Below, one piece after another: positions 15,390-24,048 of a stretch of 64,000 bases of DNA. Made by a program: the position numbers and the translations under genes. Location: NCBI RefSeq assembly GCF_004353925.1, contig NZ_SMOK01000024.1, positions 62,001 to 126,000 on the forward strand, given 5' to 3'. A model generated the notes under the pieces. That model saw only the letters and a program-made list of their open reading frames with translations. It did not search any database and was not told where the DNA came from. The stretch comes from Pseudomonas sp. H9. GTDB taxonomy: Bacteria; Pseudomonadota; Gammaproteobacteria; Pseudomonadales; Pseudomonadaceae. Numbering within the stretch: position 1 is the stretch's first letter; each line of letters starts with the position of its first letter.

Positions 15390-16577
15390 ATGAGCAACAA
15401 AGTGGTAGTGGCCGGTGTCGGCATGATCCCGTTCAGCAAACCGGGCGCCAGCCCCAGCTATATCGACATGGGCGCCGATGCCGTGCGCCTGGCCCTCAAG
15501 GATGGCGGCCTGGATTACGCCCAGGTGCAGATGGCCTTCGCCGGCTACGTGTATGGCGATACCACCTGTGGTCAGGCGGTGTTGTACCGCGTCGGCCGCA
15601 CGGCGATTCCGGTGTTCAACGTCAACAATGCCTGTGCCAGTGGTTCCAGCGCGCTTTACCTGGCGCGCCAGGCGGTAGAAAGCGGTGCGGTGGAGTGCGC
15701 TCTGGCGGTGGGTTTTGAGCAGATGCAGCCGGGTGCCACCCGTTCCAACTTCCCTGACCGCCCGCAGCCTCGGGCTGACTACCTGCCAATTCAGGACGCG
15801 TTGTGCGCCGACGCCGGTGATATTCCGCGCAACCTGATCACCTTCGGCGGGGCCGGCCGGGAGCACATGCGCAAATACGGCACCCAGATGGAAACCTTTG
15901 CCGCCATCCGTGCCAAGGCCAGTCGCCATGCTGCGAACAACCCGCTGGCACTGTTTCGCAAGGTAGTCAGCACCGAAGAGGTGATGAACGACACCGTGAT
16001 GTGGCCAGGGGTGATGACGCGCATGATGGCTTGCCCACCTACCTGTGGCGCTGCGGCGGCGGTGCTGTGTACCGAGGCCTTCGCACGTCGTCATGGCTTG
16101 CGTACTGATGTGGCGATCCTCGCCCAGGCTATGGCCACTGACCCGGTGGAGTCGTTCGAACCACGCAGCATGATCGGCTTTGTCGGTGCCCATATGGCTC
16201 AGCGCGCTGCACGGGCGGTGTACGAAAAGGCCGGCATCGGCCCACGGGACATCCGTGTGGTTGAGCTGCACGACTGCTTTGCCCACAACGAATTGTTGAC
16301 CTACGAATCCCTTGGCTTGTGCGGCGAAGGCGAGGCCGAGCGGTTTGTGCTCGACGGTGACAACACCTATGGCGGCCGTGTGGTGACCAACCCTTCCGGC
16401 GGCTTGCTGTGTAAAGGGCATCCGCTCGGCGCCACGGGCCTGGCCCAGTGCTATGAGCTGACCCACCAACTCCGCGGTACTGCCCAGGCGCGGCAGGTGC
16501 AAGACGCGCAACTGGCCTTGCAACACAACCTGGGCCTGGGGGGCGCCTGCGTGGTGACCCTGTATGGCCGTAACTGA
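15390..16577 (+). CDS. SCP-x-type thiolase (lipid-transfer/acetyl-CoA acetyltransferase family), copy 1
   Basis: The 395-residue protein starts at ATG 15390 after TTGGAG. It has the thiolase nucleophile Cys82 in NNACASGSSAL, the His-containing VVELHDCFAHNELLTYE segment, and the C-terminal GGLLCKGHPLGATGLAQ loop with the second active-site His. It belongs to the SCP-x/Ltp thiolase branch, which cleaves 3-keto-2-methyl and other bulky acyl-CoAs, usually releasing propionyl-CoA or acetyl-CoA. No DUF35 partner, common for Ltp2-type aldolases, is adjacent. It is one of three close paralogues here (others at 25546 and 34856) and lies immediately before an SDR gene. Confidence 0.88.
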   Translation: MSNKVVVAGVGMIPFSKPGASPSYIDMGADAVRLALKDGGLDYAQVQMAFAGYVYGDTTCGQAVLYRVGRTAIPVFNVNNACASGSSALYLARQAVESGAVECALAVGFEQMQPGATRSNFPDRPQPRADYLPIQDALCADAGDIPRNLITFGGAGREHMRKYGTQMETFAAIRAKASRHAANNPLALFRKVVSTEEVMNDTVMWPGVMTRMMACPPTCGAAAAVLCTEAFARRHGLRTDVAILAQAMATDPVESFEPRSMIGFVGAHMAQRAARAVYEKAGIGPRDIRVVELHDCFAHNELLTYESLGLCGEGEAERFVLDGDNTYGGRVVTNPSGGLLCKGHPLGATGLAQCYELTHQLRGTAQARQVQDAQLALQHNLGLGGACVVTLYGRN

Positions 16578-16598
16578 TCGTTCAACAGGAGGCAGCAC

Positions 16599-17429
16599 AT
16601 GAGTCAGAAACTGCAAGGCAAGGTCGCTATCGTGACCGGCTCCGGTCGCGGCATTGGCCGCGCCATCGCCCTGAAATTCGCCCGCGAAGGCGCCCGTGTA
16701 GTGGTCAACGACCTCGACCCGGCACCGGCTGCCGAGGTGGTGGCCGAGATCCAGGCCATGGGCGGTGAAGCCGTGGCCTGGTGTGGCAATGTGGTCGCCC
16801 CGGAATTTGCCGAGCGTTGCGTGAAAACCGCCCTGGAAGCTTTCCAGCGTATCGACATCATCGTCAATAACGCTGGCTACACCTGGGACAACGTGGTGCA
16901 GAAGATGAGTGACGAGCAGTGGGACGCGGTGGTCGATTGCCACCTCAAGGCCCCGTTCATGCTGCTGCGCGCCGCCTATCCCTACATCCGCGAAGCCAGC
17001 AAAGCCGAGGCCGAAGCCGGTGAAGTGGTGTACCGCAAGGTGGTCAATATTTCCTCGGTGGCCGGCACCCAGGGCGCTGCCGGTCAGGCCAACTATGCCG
17101 CCGCCAAGGCCGGTGTGGTGGGCTTGACCAAGAGCATGGCCAAGGAGTGGGGGCGCTTGAACGTCAACGTCAACTGTGTCGCGTTCGGTGCCATCGAAAC
17201 ACGCTTGACCCAGTCCACCATCGAAGAGAAGACCGTGCAGGTGGAAGGTCGAGACATCAAGGTCGGCGTCCACCCGGACCGCATTGCCGCCGCGTACCGC
17301 GACACCCCGTTGGGTCGCTTTGGCACCCCGGAAGAAGCGGCCGGCTCGGTGTTCATGTTCTGTATTCCCGAATCCAACTTCGTCAGCGGCCAGACCATCA
17401 TCTGCGGCGGCGGTCGTGGTGGTTTCTGA
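16599..17429 (+). CDS. Short-chain dehydrogenase, MFE-2-like 3-hydroxyacyl-CoA dehydrogenase, copy 1
   Basis: The 276-residue protein follows a perfect AGGAGG. It has the NAD(P)-binding TGSGRGIGRA motif (residues 13-22), VNDLD after strand 2 (an Asp that favours NAD over NADP), NNAG, the active-site Ser in NISSVAG and YAAAK. It resembles the dehydrogenase domain of peroxisomal multifunctional enzyme 2 (17-beta-HSD4), which oxidises (3R)-hydroxyacyl-CoA. A 25-residue insertion before the catalytic Ser (EASKAEAEAGEVVYRK) is shared with the two paralogues at 17498 and 27697. It sits 21 bp after the thiolase, so the two steps are likely co-expressed. Confidence 0.87.
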   Translation: MSQKLQGKVAIVTGSGRGIGRAIALKFAREGARVVVNDLDPAPAAEVVAEIQAMGGEAVAWCGNVVAPEFAERCVKTALEAFQRIDIIVNNAGYTWDNVVQKMSDEQWDAVVDCHLKAPFMLLRAAYPYIREASKAEAEAGEVVYRKVVNISSVAGTQGAAGQANYAAAKAGVVGLTKSMAKEWGRLNVNVNCVAFGAIETRLTQSTIEEKTVQVEGRDIKVGVHPDRIAAAYRDTPLGRFGTPEEAAGSVFMFCIPESNFVSGQTIICGGGRGGF

Positions 17430-17431
17430 CG

Positions 17432-17443
17432 CGTGTGCACACG
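17432..17443. other. Short palindrome between the two SDR genes
   Basis: CGTGTGCACACG is a perfect 12-bp palindrome just after the stop of the first SDR gene. Function unknown; it may be a small hairpin or a protein site. Confidence 0.3.
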
Positions 17444-17497
17444 AGCGGCCCACCATTGGCGGTGCCGGTCGTCATTCTTACTGCAAGGACTACAACA

Positions 17498-18322
17498 ATG
17501 AAAAAGCTTGAAGGTAAAGTCGCCCTGGTCACCGGTTCTGGTCGCGGCATTGGCCGTGAAGTTGCCCTGCAATTGTCGGCCTACGGCGCCAAGGTCGTGG
17601 TCAATGATCTGGATGCCGCGCCAGCCGAAGAGGTCGTTGCGCAAATCCGTGCCGCTGGCGGTGAAGCGGTGGCCTGTGTCGGCAGTGTGACCGCCGCAGA
17701 TTTCGCTGAGCGCTTCGTCAAGACAGCAGTGGACAGCTATGGCGGCATCGACATCATCGTCAACAATGCCGGTTACACCTGGGACAACGTGATCCAGAAG
17801 ATGAGCGACGAACAGTGGCACGCCATCATCGACTGCCACCTGACCGCGCCGTTCCAGATCTTGCGTGCGGCACAACCGGTGATCAGCGCTGCGGCCAAGC
17901 AGGAGGCCGCCGAAGGCCGTCAGGTTCTGCGCAAAATCGTCAATATTTCTTCCGGCGCCGCTGGCGGCAATGTCGGGCAAACCAACTACTCGTCGGCCAA
18001 GGCCGGCATCATGGGCATGACCAAGACCTTGGCCAAGGAGTGGGGACGCCTGAAGGTCAACGTCAACTGCATCGCGTTCGGGCATATCGAAACCCGCCTG
18101 ACCGTGCCGTTCTCCGGCACTGAAAGCGCCACGGTGAACATCGAGGGGCGTGAGATCAAGGTCGGCATCAGTGAATCGCTGGTCGAGCGTGCTAAAAGCG
18201 GCATCCCGCTCGGCCGCCCAGGCACGGCCAAAGAGGCGGCGGGCTCGGTTGTGCTGTTCTGCCTGCCGGAGTCCGATTACTGCTCGGGCCAGGTGCTGTA
18301 TTGCGCCGGCGGCCCACGCTGA
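17498..18322 (+). CDS. Short-chain dehydrogenase, MFE-2-like, copy 2
   Basis: The 274-residue protein starts at ATG 17498 with AAGGA eight bases upstream; the open frame reaches back to 17147, but that part overlaps the preceding SDR gene. Motifs are TGSGRGIGREVAL, VNDLDAAPAEEV, NNAGYTWDN, NISSGAAGG and YSSAK. It is strongly similar to the SDR at 27697, more than to its neighbour at 16599, so the duplication probably involved that copy. The predicted reaction is NAD-dependent oxidation of a (3R)-hydroxyacyl-CoA to the 3-keto form. Two adjacent SDRs suggest two successive rounds of chain shortening or two stereo- or chain-length preferences. Confidence 0.87.
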   Translation: MKKLEGKVALVTGSGRGIGREVALQLSAYGAKVVVNDLDAAPAEEVVAQIRAAGGEAVACVGSVTAADFAERFVKTAVDSYGGIDIIVNNAGYTWDNVIQKMSDEQWHAIIDCHLTAPFQILRAAQPVISAAAKQEAAEGRQVLRKIVNISSGAAGGNVGQTNYSSAKAGIMGMTKTLAKEWGRLKVNVNCIAFGHIETRLTVPFSGTESATVNIEGREIKVGISESLVERAKSGIPLGRPGTAKEAAGSVVLFCLPESDYCSGQVLYCAGGPR

Positions 18323-18329
18323 TGTCGCC

Positions 18330-18362
18330 ACACCGCCTGGCGCCGTTGGTGCCAGGCGGTGT
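18330..18362 (+). other. Long intercistronic hairpin
   Basis: ACACCGCCTGGC (18330-18341) pairs perfectly with GCCAGGCGGTGT (18351-18362). The stem can extend three more pairs (one G-U), leaving a GTT loop. It occupies most of the 70-bp gap between the SDR and DUF2889 genes and has no T-run. Confidence 0.55.
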
Positions 18363-18392
18363 CTGCAGGGCCATGCCCTACGAGGAGCCGAG

Positions 18393-18974
18393 ATGACCCA
18401 GAGCACGCCACGCGCCGGTGCGCGAACCTTACTGCACACCCGCTGCATCGAATGTAGAGGCTTCCTGCGCGACGATGGTCTGTACGACATCGAGGGGCGC
18501 TTGCAAGACCTCACCAACGCCGCCACTGACTTGCCCTTCCACCGTGTGCCACCGAGTGGCCACATCCATGACATGCAACTGTTGATGACCATCGACAGCG
18601 ACATGCTCATTCGTCATATCGAGGCCCGGATGCCCACCGGCGCCAGCCCGTTCTGCGTTGAAGTGCTACCCAATTACGGCGCGTTGACCGGATTGCGGAT
18701 CGGACCGGGCTTTCTCAAGGCACTCAAGGCTGCAATCGGCAGTGAGAGCGGTTGTACCCATATGACCGAGTTGCTGGAGCGAATGGCCAAGACCGCGATG
18801 CAGACCCTGTTTTCCACCTACCGGCAACAGGCCAGTGAGCGTGCAGGCAGTGGTGAGAAGCGCAAACCGGCGGTACGCCCATGGGTGGTCGGCACCTGCC
18901 ACACCTACCGCGCAGAAGGCGATGCCGTTCGCCTGCTCTGGCCCGATGGTCTGCCTGACGCGGTACAGCCGTGA
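18393..18974 (+). CDS. DUF2889 family protein
   Basis: The 193-residue protein starts at ATG 18393 after GAGGAG. The opening RTLLHTRCIECRGFLRDDG and YDIEGRLQD are the signature of the DUF2889 family. No signal peptide or membrane segment is visible. The pattern HDMQLLMTIDSDMLIRHIEA and the Cys-rich SESGCTHMTELL segment recur in the family, but its biochemistry is unknown. Relatives are found beside steroid or terpene catabolic genes. It is read with the SDR upstream and the dehydrogenase downstream (26-bp gap), so it likely acts in the same pathway, perhaps binding a hydrophobic acyl-CoA. That role is inference. Confidence 0.72.
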   Translation: MTQSTPRAGARTLLHTRCIECRGFLRDDGLYDIEGRLQDLTNAATDLPFHRVPPSGHIHDMQLLMTIDSDMLIRHIEARMPTGASPFCVEVLPNYGALTGLRIGPGFLKALKAAIGSESGCTHMTELLERMAKTAMQTLFSTYRQQASERAGSGEKRKPAVRPWVVGTCHTYRAEGDAVRLLWPDGLPDAVQP

Positions 18975-19000
18975 ATTCATCGTCTTTTCGAGGAGGTCCC

Positions 19001-20167
19001 ATGACCGTTGATCTGTTGCCCGAACATCGAGAAATCCGTGACGCAATTCTGCGCATCTGCGAACGCTTTGATGCGGACTATTGGCTGGAAAAAGACCGCG
19101 TCGGCGGCTTCCCCAGCGACTTCCACCAGGCCCTGGCCGAAGATGGCTGGTTGGGCATCTGCATTCCCGAAGCCTATGGCGGTTCCGGCCTGGGCATCAC
19201 CGAAGCGACAGTAATGATGCAGGCCATCGCCGAGTCGGGTGCCGGTATGAGCGGTGCTTCGGCGGTGCACATGAATATCTTCGGCCTTAACCCGGTAGTG
19301 GTGTTCGGCAGCGAGGCACAGAAGCAGCGCATGCTGCCGCCGCTGATCGCCGGGCAGCACCGTACCTGCTTCGCCGTCACTGAACCCAACACCGGCCTTA
19401 ATACCACGCAACTGAAAACCCGCGCCGTGCGTGATGGCGACCATTATGTGCTGCATGGGGTCAAGACTTTCATCTCCACGGCCAGCGTAGCCGAGAAGAT
19501 GCTGATTCTGGCGCGTACCACACCGCTGGAGCAGGTGCGCAACAAGACCGAGGGCTTGAGCCTGTTCTACACCGATTTCGACCGCCGGTTCATTGAGGTG
19601 CATGAAATCGACAAGATGGGGCGCAAAGCCGTCGACACCAACCAGGTGTTCATCGATGGCCTGCGAGTCCCCAAGGACGACTTGATCGGTGAGGAAGGCC
19701 AGGGGTTCCGCTACATCCTGCATGGTATGAATGCCGAACGCATTCTGGTGGCGGGCGAGGCCATCGGCCTGGGGCGGGCGGCACTGGCGCGGGCCACGCA
19801 ATATGCCAAGGAGCGTGAAGTGTTCAACCGGCCCATCGGCCTCAATCAGGCAATCCAGCACCCGTTGGCCGAACGCTGGATGGAGCTGGAGGCGGCCAAC
19901 CTGATGACCCTGGATGCCGCTGCACGCTTCGATCGCCAGGAGGAGTGTGGCGTGCAGGCCAGCGCGGCCAAGTACCTGGCCGCCGAGGCAGGCTACAAGG
20001 CGTGCGAGACTGCGGTGATGACCCATGGCGGTTATGGCTACGCCAAGGAGTATCACGTTGAGCGCTACCTGCGTGAAGCGTTGATCCCGCGTATCGCGCC
20101 GGTCAGCCGCGAGCTGATTCTGTGCTTCGTTGCCGAGAAGGTGCTCGGTTTGCCCAAGTCCTACTGA
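19001..20167 (+). CDS. Acyl-CoA dehydrogenase
   Basis: The 388-residue protein starts at ATG 19001 after AGGAGG; a GTG at 18971 is in frame but overlaps the previous gene. Family motifs are FAVTEPNTGLNTTQLKTRAV, GVKTFISTA, KMGRKAVDTNQVFIDGLRVP and MTHGGYGYAKEYHVERYLREA. Helix G carries the catalytic-type Glu in HGMNAERILVAGEA. The usual EGTxEI turn near the C-terminus is replaced by APVSRELIL, so FAD contact differs from standard members. It probably oxidises a branched or bulky acyl-CoA. It lies 11 bp before the hot-dog gene, consistent with dehydrogenation followed by hydration. Confidence 0.88.
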   Translation: MTVDLLPEHREIRDAILRICERFDADYWLEKDRVGGFPSDFHQALAEDGWLGICIPEAYGGSGLGITEATVMMQAIAESGAGMSGASAVHMNIFGLNPVVVFGSEAQKQRMLPPLIAGQHRTCFAVTEPNTGLNTTQLKTRAVRDGDHYVLHGVKTFISTASVAEKMLILARTTPLEQVRNKTEGLSLFYTDFDRRFIEVHEIDKMGRKAVDTNQVFIDGLRVPKDDLIGEEGQGFRYILHGMNAERILVAGEAIGLGRAALARATQYAKEREVFNRPIGLNQAIQHPLAERWMELEAANLMTLDAAARFDRQEECGVQASAAKYLAAEAGYKACETAVMTHGGYGYAKEYHVERYLREALIPRIAPVSRELILCFVAEKVLGLPKSY

Positions 20168-20178
20168 ACGGTGGAACG

Positions 20179-20652
20179 ATGAACGCACCCACGATGCTTT
20201 GTATTGAACCCGACATTTTCTGGGACGACTTGCTGCTCGGCACGCGCTTTTGCACGGCCAGACGTACGGTCACCGAAACTGATCTGGTGAATTTCGCCAA
20301 CCTCACCTGGTTGACCGAAGAGCTGTTCAGTAATGCTGAGCCGAGTGACCGTGCACGCATGGCAATCAGTGCGCGGGTGGTGCCTGGCGGATTGGTCTAC
20401 ACCTTCGCCGAAGGCTTGGTGGCGCCTTCGTTCCGGGCTGCCGGGCTGGCTTTTCTCGGTGCTGAACTCCAGATGCACGGGCCGACTTTGGTGGGCGATA
20501 CGCTGCAGGTGGAGTGCGAAGTCATCGAGTCGCGCCCCACCTCCAAAGCCGACCGCGGGCTGGTGCGCACGCGCAATGCGGTGGTCAATCAGCGGGGCGA
20601 ATCGGTGCTGGTCTATACGCCGCTGCGCCTGATGCGACGACGCCCGGCGTGA
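20179..20652 (+). CDS. MaoC-like hot-dog protein
   Basis: The 157-residue protein starts at ATG 20179, after a weak GGTGGAA site. The pattern FWDDLLLGTRFCTARRTVTETDLVNFANLTW and the later GGLVYTFAEGLV resemble MaoC/R-hydratase-type hot-dog domains. The hydratase-2 motif D-x-N-P-x-H is not present: the matching segment reads TWLTEELFSN. It may be a non-catalytic half, a thioesterase-like variant, or a hydratase with a changed active site. It is the last gene of the operon that starts with the racemase and directly follows a dehydrogenase. Confidence 0.72.
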   Translation: MNAPTMLCIEPDIFWDDLLLGTRFCTARRTVTETDLVNFANLTWLTEELFSNAEPSDRARMAISARVVPGGLVYTFAEGLVAPSFRAAGLAFLGAELQMHGPTLVGDTLQVECEVIESRPTSKADRGLVRTRNAVVNQRGESVLVYTPLRLMRRRPA

Positions 20653-20795
20653 GCCGGGGCCGACTGGGCCATAGACGGCGGGCAGCCGGTGGGTAGGGAG
20701 GATTGGCCATTTTGGCTCGGTGACTATCAATCGGGTATCGGCATCCGCCGCCAACACGCTTTAAACTGTCTGAAAATAAAAAATGAGACTGCTGT

Positions 20796-23558
20796 ATGTC
20801 TGATTTCACCCAGTCCGGCCCGCGTACGCATTCCTTCCCGGAACACCTTGGCCAGTCGATTCCCGATACCAAGGTGGTGCCACCGCGGGGCGCTCGGCGC
20901 ATGGTGCCGCGTGAAACCCTGCTGGCCCGGCTGCTGGAGGCCAGGCGGCAGCGCTGCGTGGTAATTCAGGGGCCGGCCGGCTCAGGCAAGACCAGTACCT
21001 TGTTGGCCTGGCGCCGTGAACTGTTACCGCTCAATTTCGAGGTAGCCTGGCTGTCGCTGATGGCCGAAGACAACGAGCTGACGCGTTTCGCCGATTGTTT
21101 GCTGACCAGCCTGGCGCAGGTCAGCCCTGATGTCGTGCGTGATGCAAGCATCCTGCTCGGGCGTGACAGCGATGAACTGGCGGTGGAAAACTGGGCCATC
21201 ACCCTGTCTCAAGGCCTGGCTGCGCGCCAGCCGACACGCGACCTGGTACTGATGGTCGATGACCTGCATCATCTGGAAGACGCGCGCGTGCTGCTGCTTT
21301 TGCAGTATCTGCTGGAATACGCGCCGACCAACTTTCATCTGGTGCTGGGCACGCGTCATCAGGTTGCGCTGCCACAGCTGTTGGCGCGGTTGCGTGCCCA
21401 GGGCGCGCTCAGCGAGTTCGACTTGCGCGACCTGCGTTTCAGCCTGGCAGAGTCGGAGCGCTTCCTGCGCGAGCAGTTTGCCGACATCGATGTGCGGGAA
21501 GTCGAGCGTTTGCATGCGTTGACTGATGGCTGGGTCGCCGGTTTGCAGCTGTTCGCCCTTGACTTGAAGGGCAAACAGGGTACCCAGTTCCTGCCGGTAC
21601 AAATGCGTGATGCCAGTGCGTTCGCTGAGTACTTCGAGCGTGAGGTGCTGGTACGCCTGGCCAACGAAGACCTCGCGGCGCTGAGCGTGGCTTCGATCTG
21701 TAACCGCTTTTGCGCGTCGTTGTGCGCCACCTTGCTGGGTGCGCCACACTCCTTGCCGAAGATTATGAACCGGCTGGCGCGCCTGGATAACGGCGATCTG
21801 TTCATTACCCAGGTCAAGAGCCTCGACCGGGAAACCTGGTACCGCCTGCATCCGTTGTTGCGCGAGGTGTTGCGTGCCCGTATCCCGCAACAGGGCCCCG
21901 AGTTGCAAGCGCTGCATGCCATTGCCCGCGATTGGTTCTACAGCCGTGGGCATGTCGACGAGGCCGTACGTCATGCCGTGCAGGCAGGCGATTCACAGGC
22001 GGCGGCCGACATTATCGAGGCCTGCGCCAGTGAATTGCTCTCGCGTGGCAACCTGGCCCAGCTCTCGGGTTTGCTGCGGCGCATGCCGGCCGAGATGCTG
22101 AACCAGCGCCTGGGCCTGCGTCTGCTTATGGCCCACTTGCAGCTCTATGCGCGTAATTTCGTGGAGTTGCGCAAGAACCTTGAATACCTGGAAGCCCAGC
22201 GCTTGCGGTTGAGCAGCAGCCAGTGCCACGCATTGACACTGTTGTATGCCGAACAGGCGCTGCATCTGGATGACTACCTGGCCATGGAGCGCCTGGCGCC
22301 TGAACTGCAGGCCATTCCCATGGATATCGACGATTTCATTCACACCGGGCGCTCTATCAACCTGGCTTGGCTGGCCATGTATCAGGGGCACTTCGAACAG
22401 GCCCGGGCGATGCTTGAGGAGAGTGACCGACCGGCAGGCTCACCGCGGCGCAGCCTGATGGCGCGGTGCCTTGGCGGTATGAGTATCGCGTTGCAAGGGC
22501 GTTTGAGTCAGGCGGAGCACATATTCCGCGACGCGTTGGATGAGTCGCAGGCTCAGGGCGTTGGCTATGTCATCGTCGCCGGCATGGCGGCGGGTTTGCT
22601 GGCCATTTCGTTGTATGAGCAGAATCAGTGCGAGGCGGCGTTGCAGGTGGTAGAGCCGCGTCTGAGTTTGCTGGAGCGTATTTCCATCCCCGATACCGTG
22701 CTTCAGGTGCTTTGCGTGCGTGCTGAAGTACTGTGGCAGCTTGGCCGTCGGGAAGAGTCTGACAGCTGCCTGGATCGGCTCGCTACTTATGCGCAGCGCG
22801 ATGGGATGAAGCGTTTGCTGGCCTATGCACTGTTTTTGGAGTTACGTCATCAGTTGCTCAGGGGCGACACCGAGCGGGCGCAGGCAACGTTCGTGCGTCT
22901 GCAGCCACTGGCCGGCACTGACGGCTTTCGATTGCAGGGCATTGCCCAGGAAATCTACATGATTGTAGAGCGCGCCCGATTGATGCTGGCTTTGAGCCAA
23001 GGCGACTGGGACTCGGTGCTGACACGTGCCGAGCCGCTGATTCGCCAGTCGCAGGCGCGCGGCCGTTACCGCCGGGTGGTGGTGCTGACGTTGCAGCTGG
23101 CACTGGGCGAGCGAGGCGCCGGCAACCTGCAGGCGGCTACGCAGCGTACGTTGGACGCTTTGCGCCTGGGCCATCGTCTTGGGCTGCATCGCAGCGTGCT
23201 GGATGTAGCGCCGGACGTGGTGGCCCTGATTGAGCAAATCCGTGCAGACAAAATGCTGGATCCGGTGCTCGATCGCTATGCCCAGCGCTTGCTGGGCCTG
23301 ATCGACGAGCCGGAAGAACAGGACGCTCCAGCGCCAGACAATGCGCCACTGGGTGGGTTACGCCAGCGTGAAATTGAAGTGCTTGAACTGGTAGCGCAGG
23401 CTTTGCCCAACAAGAAAATTGCCCGGGTGCTCAATGTGTCACCCGAGACGGTCAAATGGCACCTGAAGAACATTTTCCTGAAGCTGGGCGTCAACAGTCG
23501 CGATGAGGCCATTGCCTGTCTGCGCGACCTTAAAGCGGCCCGCTCAGGGCGTCAGTAG
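20796..23558 (+). CDS. LuxR-family MalT-like (LAL) regulator, third copy
   Basis: The 920-residue protein has Walker A QGPAGSGKTSTLLAW at about residues 58-72 and a Walker B-like LMVDDLHHLED. A long helical middle and a C-terminal LuxR helix-turn-helix follow, with LRQREIEVLELVAQALPNKKIA and ETVKWHLKNIFLKLG. It is more distant from the two tandem LAL proteins at 6504 and 9384 than they are from each other. The ribosome site upstream is weak (TGAGA). A 143-bp gap from the hot-dog gene may hold its promoter. Its stop overlaps the convergent thioesterase gene by seven bases. Confidence 0.88.
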   Translation: MSDFTQSGPRTHSFPEHLGQSIPDTKVVPPRGARRMVPRETLLARLLEARRQRCVVIQGPAGSGKTSTLLAWRRELLPLNFEVAWLSLMAEDNELTRFADCLLTSLAQVSPDVVRDASILLGRDSDELAVENWAITLSQGLAARQPTRDLVLMVDDLHHLEDARVLLLLQYLLEYAPTNFHLVLGTRHQVALPQLLARLRAQGALSEFDLRDLRFSLAESERFLREQFADIDVREVERLHALTDGWVAGLQLFALDLKGKQGTQFLPVQMRDASAFAEYFEREVLVRLANEDLAALSVASICNRFCASLCATLLGAPHSLPKIMNRLARLDNGDLFITQVKSLDRETWYRLHPLLREVLRARIPQQGPELQALHAIARDWFYSRGHVDEAVRHAVQAGDSQAAADIIEACASELLSRGNLAQLSGLLRRMPAEMLNQRLGLRLLMAHLQLYARNFVELRKNLEYLEAQRLRLSSSQCHALTLLYAEQALHLDDYLAMERLAPELQAIPMDIDDFIHTGRSINLAWLAMYQGHFEQARAMLEESDRPAGSPRRSLMARCLGGMSIALQGRLSQAEHIFRDALDESQAQGVGYVIVAGMAAGLLAISLYEQNQCEAALQVVEPRLSLLERISIPDTVLQVLCVRAEVLWQLGRREESDSCLDRLATYAQRDGMKRLLAYALFLELRHQLLRGDTERAQATFVRLQPLAGTDGFRLQGIAQEIYMIVERARLMLALSQGDWDSVLTRAEPLIRQSQARGRYRRVVVLTLQLALGERGAGNLQAATQRTLDALRLGHRLGLHRSVLDVAPDVVALIEQIRADKMLDPVLDRYAQRLLGLIDEPEEQDAPAPDNAPLGGLRQREIEVLELVAQALPNKKIARVLNVSPETVKWHLKNIFLKLGVNSRDEAIACLRDLKAARSGRQ

Positions 23559-23986
23559 TCTGGCGTAAGGGCGGTGAAAATCGCCTTGCCGCGGGCAATC
23601 ACGCGTTGCTTGTCGCGCAGTTCAACACTGGCGTGGGACAGGCGCTGGCCGATCTTGTGCACGGTGGTGTGGGCCTCTATCCAGTGGCCAGGGCAGGCCG
23701 GGTGCAGGTAGTCGAGGCTCAACGACACGGTGGCAAACGGCCGTGTTGCACCGCACTGTTTGAAGATCGCCCGGCCCAGCGCCGTGTCGGCGAGGGTGGC
23801 GAGCAAGCCGCCATGGGCGATGTTCAGCGGGTTGAGGTGTTCGGCGCGAATGCGTGTACCGAGGATGCCGCTCTCGGTGTGCTGGTACAACCAACAATGG
23901 GCAACGAAGCCCTGTGAGGGCATGGGCTGGAAGCCGTCGGGAGGTGTATCGGTGCAGGGCGTCGGGGCGAGCGGGGTGTCGTTCAT
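23552..23986 (-). CDS. PaaI-like hot-dog acyl-CoA thioesterase
   Basis: The 144-residue protein starts at ATG 23986 after GAGAGGT. The motif HLNPLNIAHGGLLATLADTALG contains the HGG plus downstream Asp that define the PaaI/YigI type of hot-dog thioesterase; SLDYLHPACPG and GQRLSHASVELRD are further family marks. It likely hydrolyses acyl-CoA to recover CoA when intermediates accumulate, or removes a dead-end product. It lies 62 bp downstream of an acyl-CoA dehydrogenase on the same strand and overlaps the 3' end of the convergent LAL regulator gene. Confidence 0.82.
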   Translation of the reverse strand: MNDTPLAPTPCTDTPPDGFQPMPSQGFVAHCWLYQHTESGILGTRIRAEHLNPLNIAHGGLLATLADTALGRAIFKQCGATRPFATVSLSLDYLHPACPGHWIEAHTTVHKIGQRLSHASVELRDKQRVIARGKAIFTALTPDY

Positions 23987-24009
23987 AACTACCTCTCGGG
24001 CAGGACGAG

Positions 24010-24042
24010 CGGCAACCGTCCGGTCAAGGCCGACGGTTGCCG
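24010..24042 (-). other. Intercistronic hairpin
   Basis: CGGCAACCGTC and GACGGTTGCCG are perfect 11-bp arms around an 11-nt loop, between the dehydrogenase and thioesterase genes. The arms nearly match those of the hairpin at 28547-28573, suggesting a repeated element. No T-run. Confidence 0.55.
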
Positions 24043-24048
24043 ACAGGG

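Noticed and set aside
14850..17456. Long open frame on the minus strand (868 codons), and similar antisense frames at 48293-50155 and 52442-54052.
   Set aside because: They mirror well-identified genes on the opposite strand and arise from high GC at third codon positions; no ribosome sites or family motifs.
17147..17497. N-terminal extension of the second SDR gene.
   Set aside because: It overlaps the previous SDR gene in another frame; the ATG at 17498 has a ribosome site and the family start MKKLEGK.
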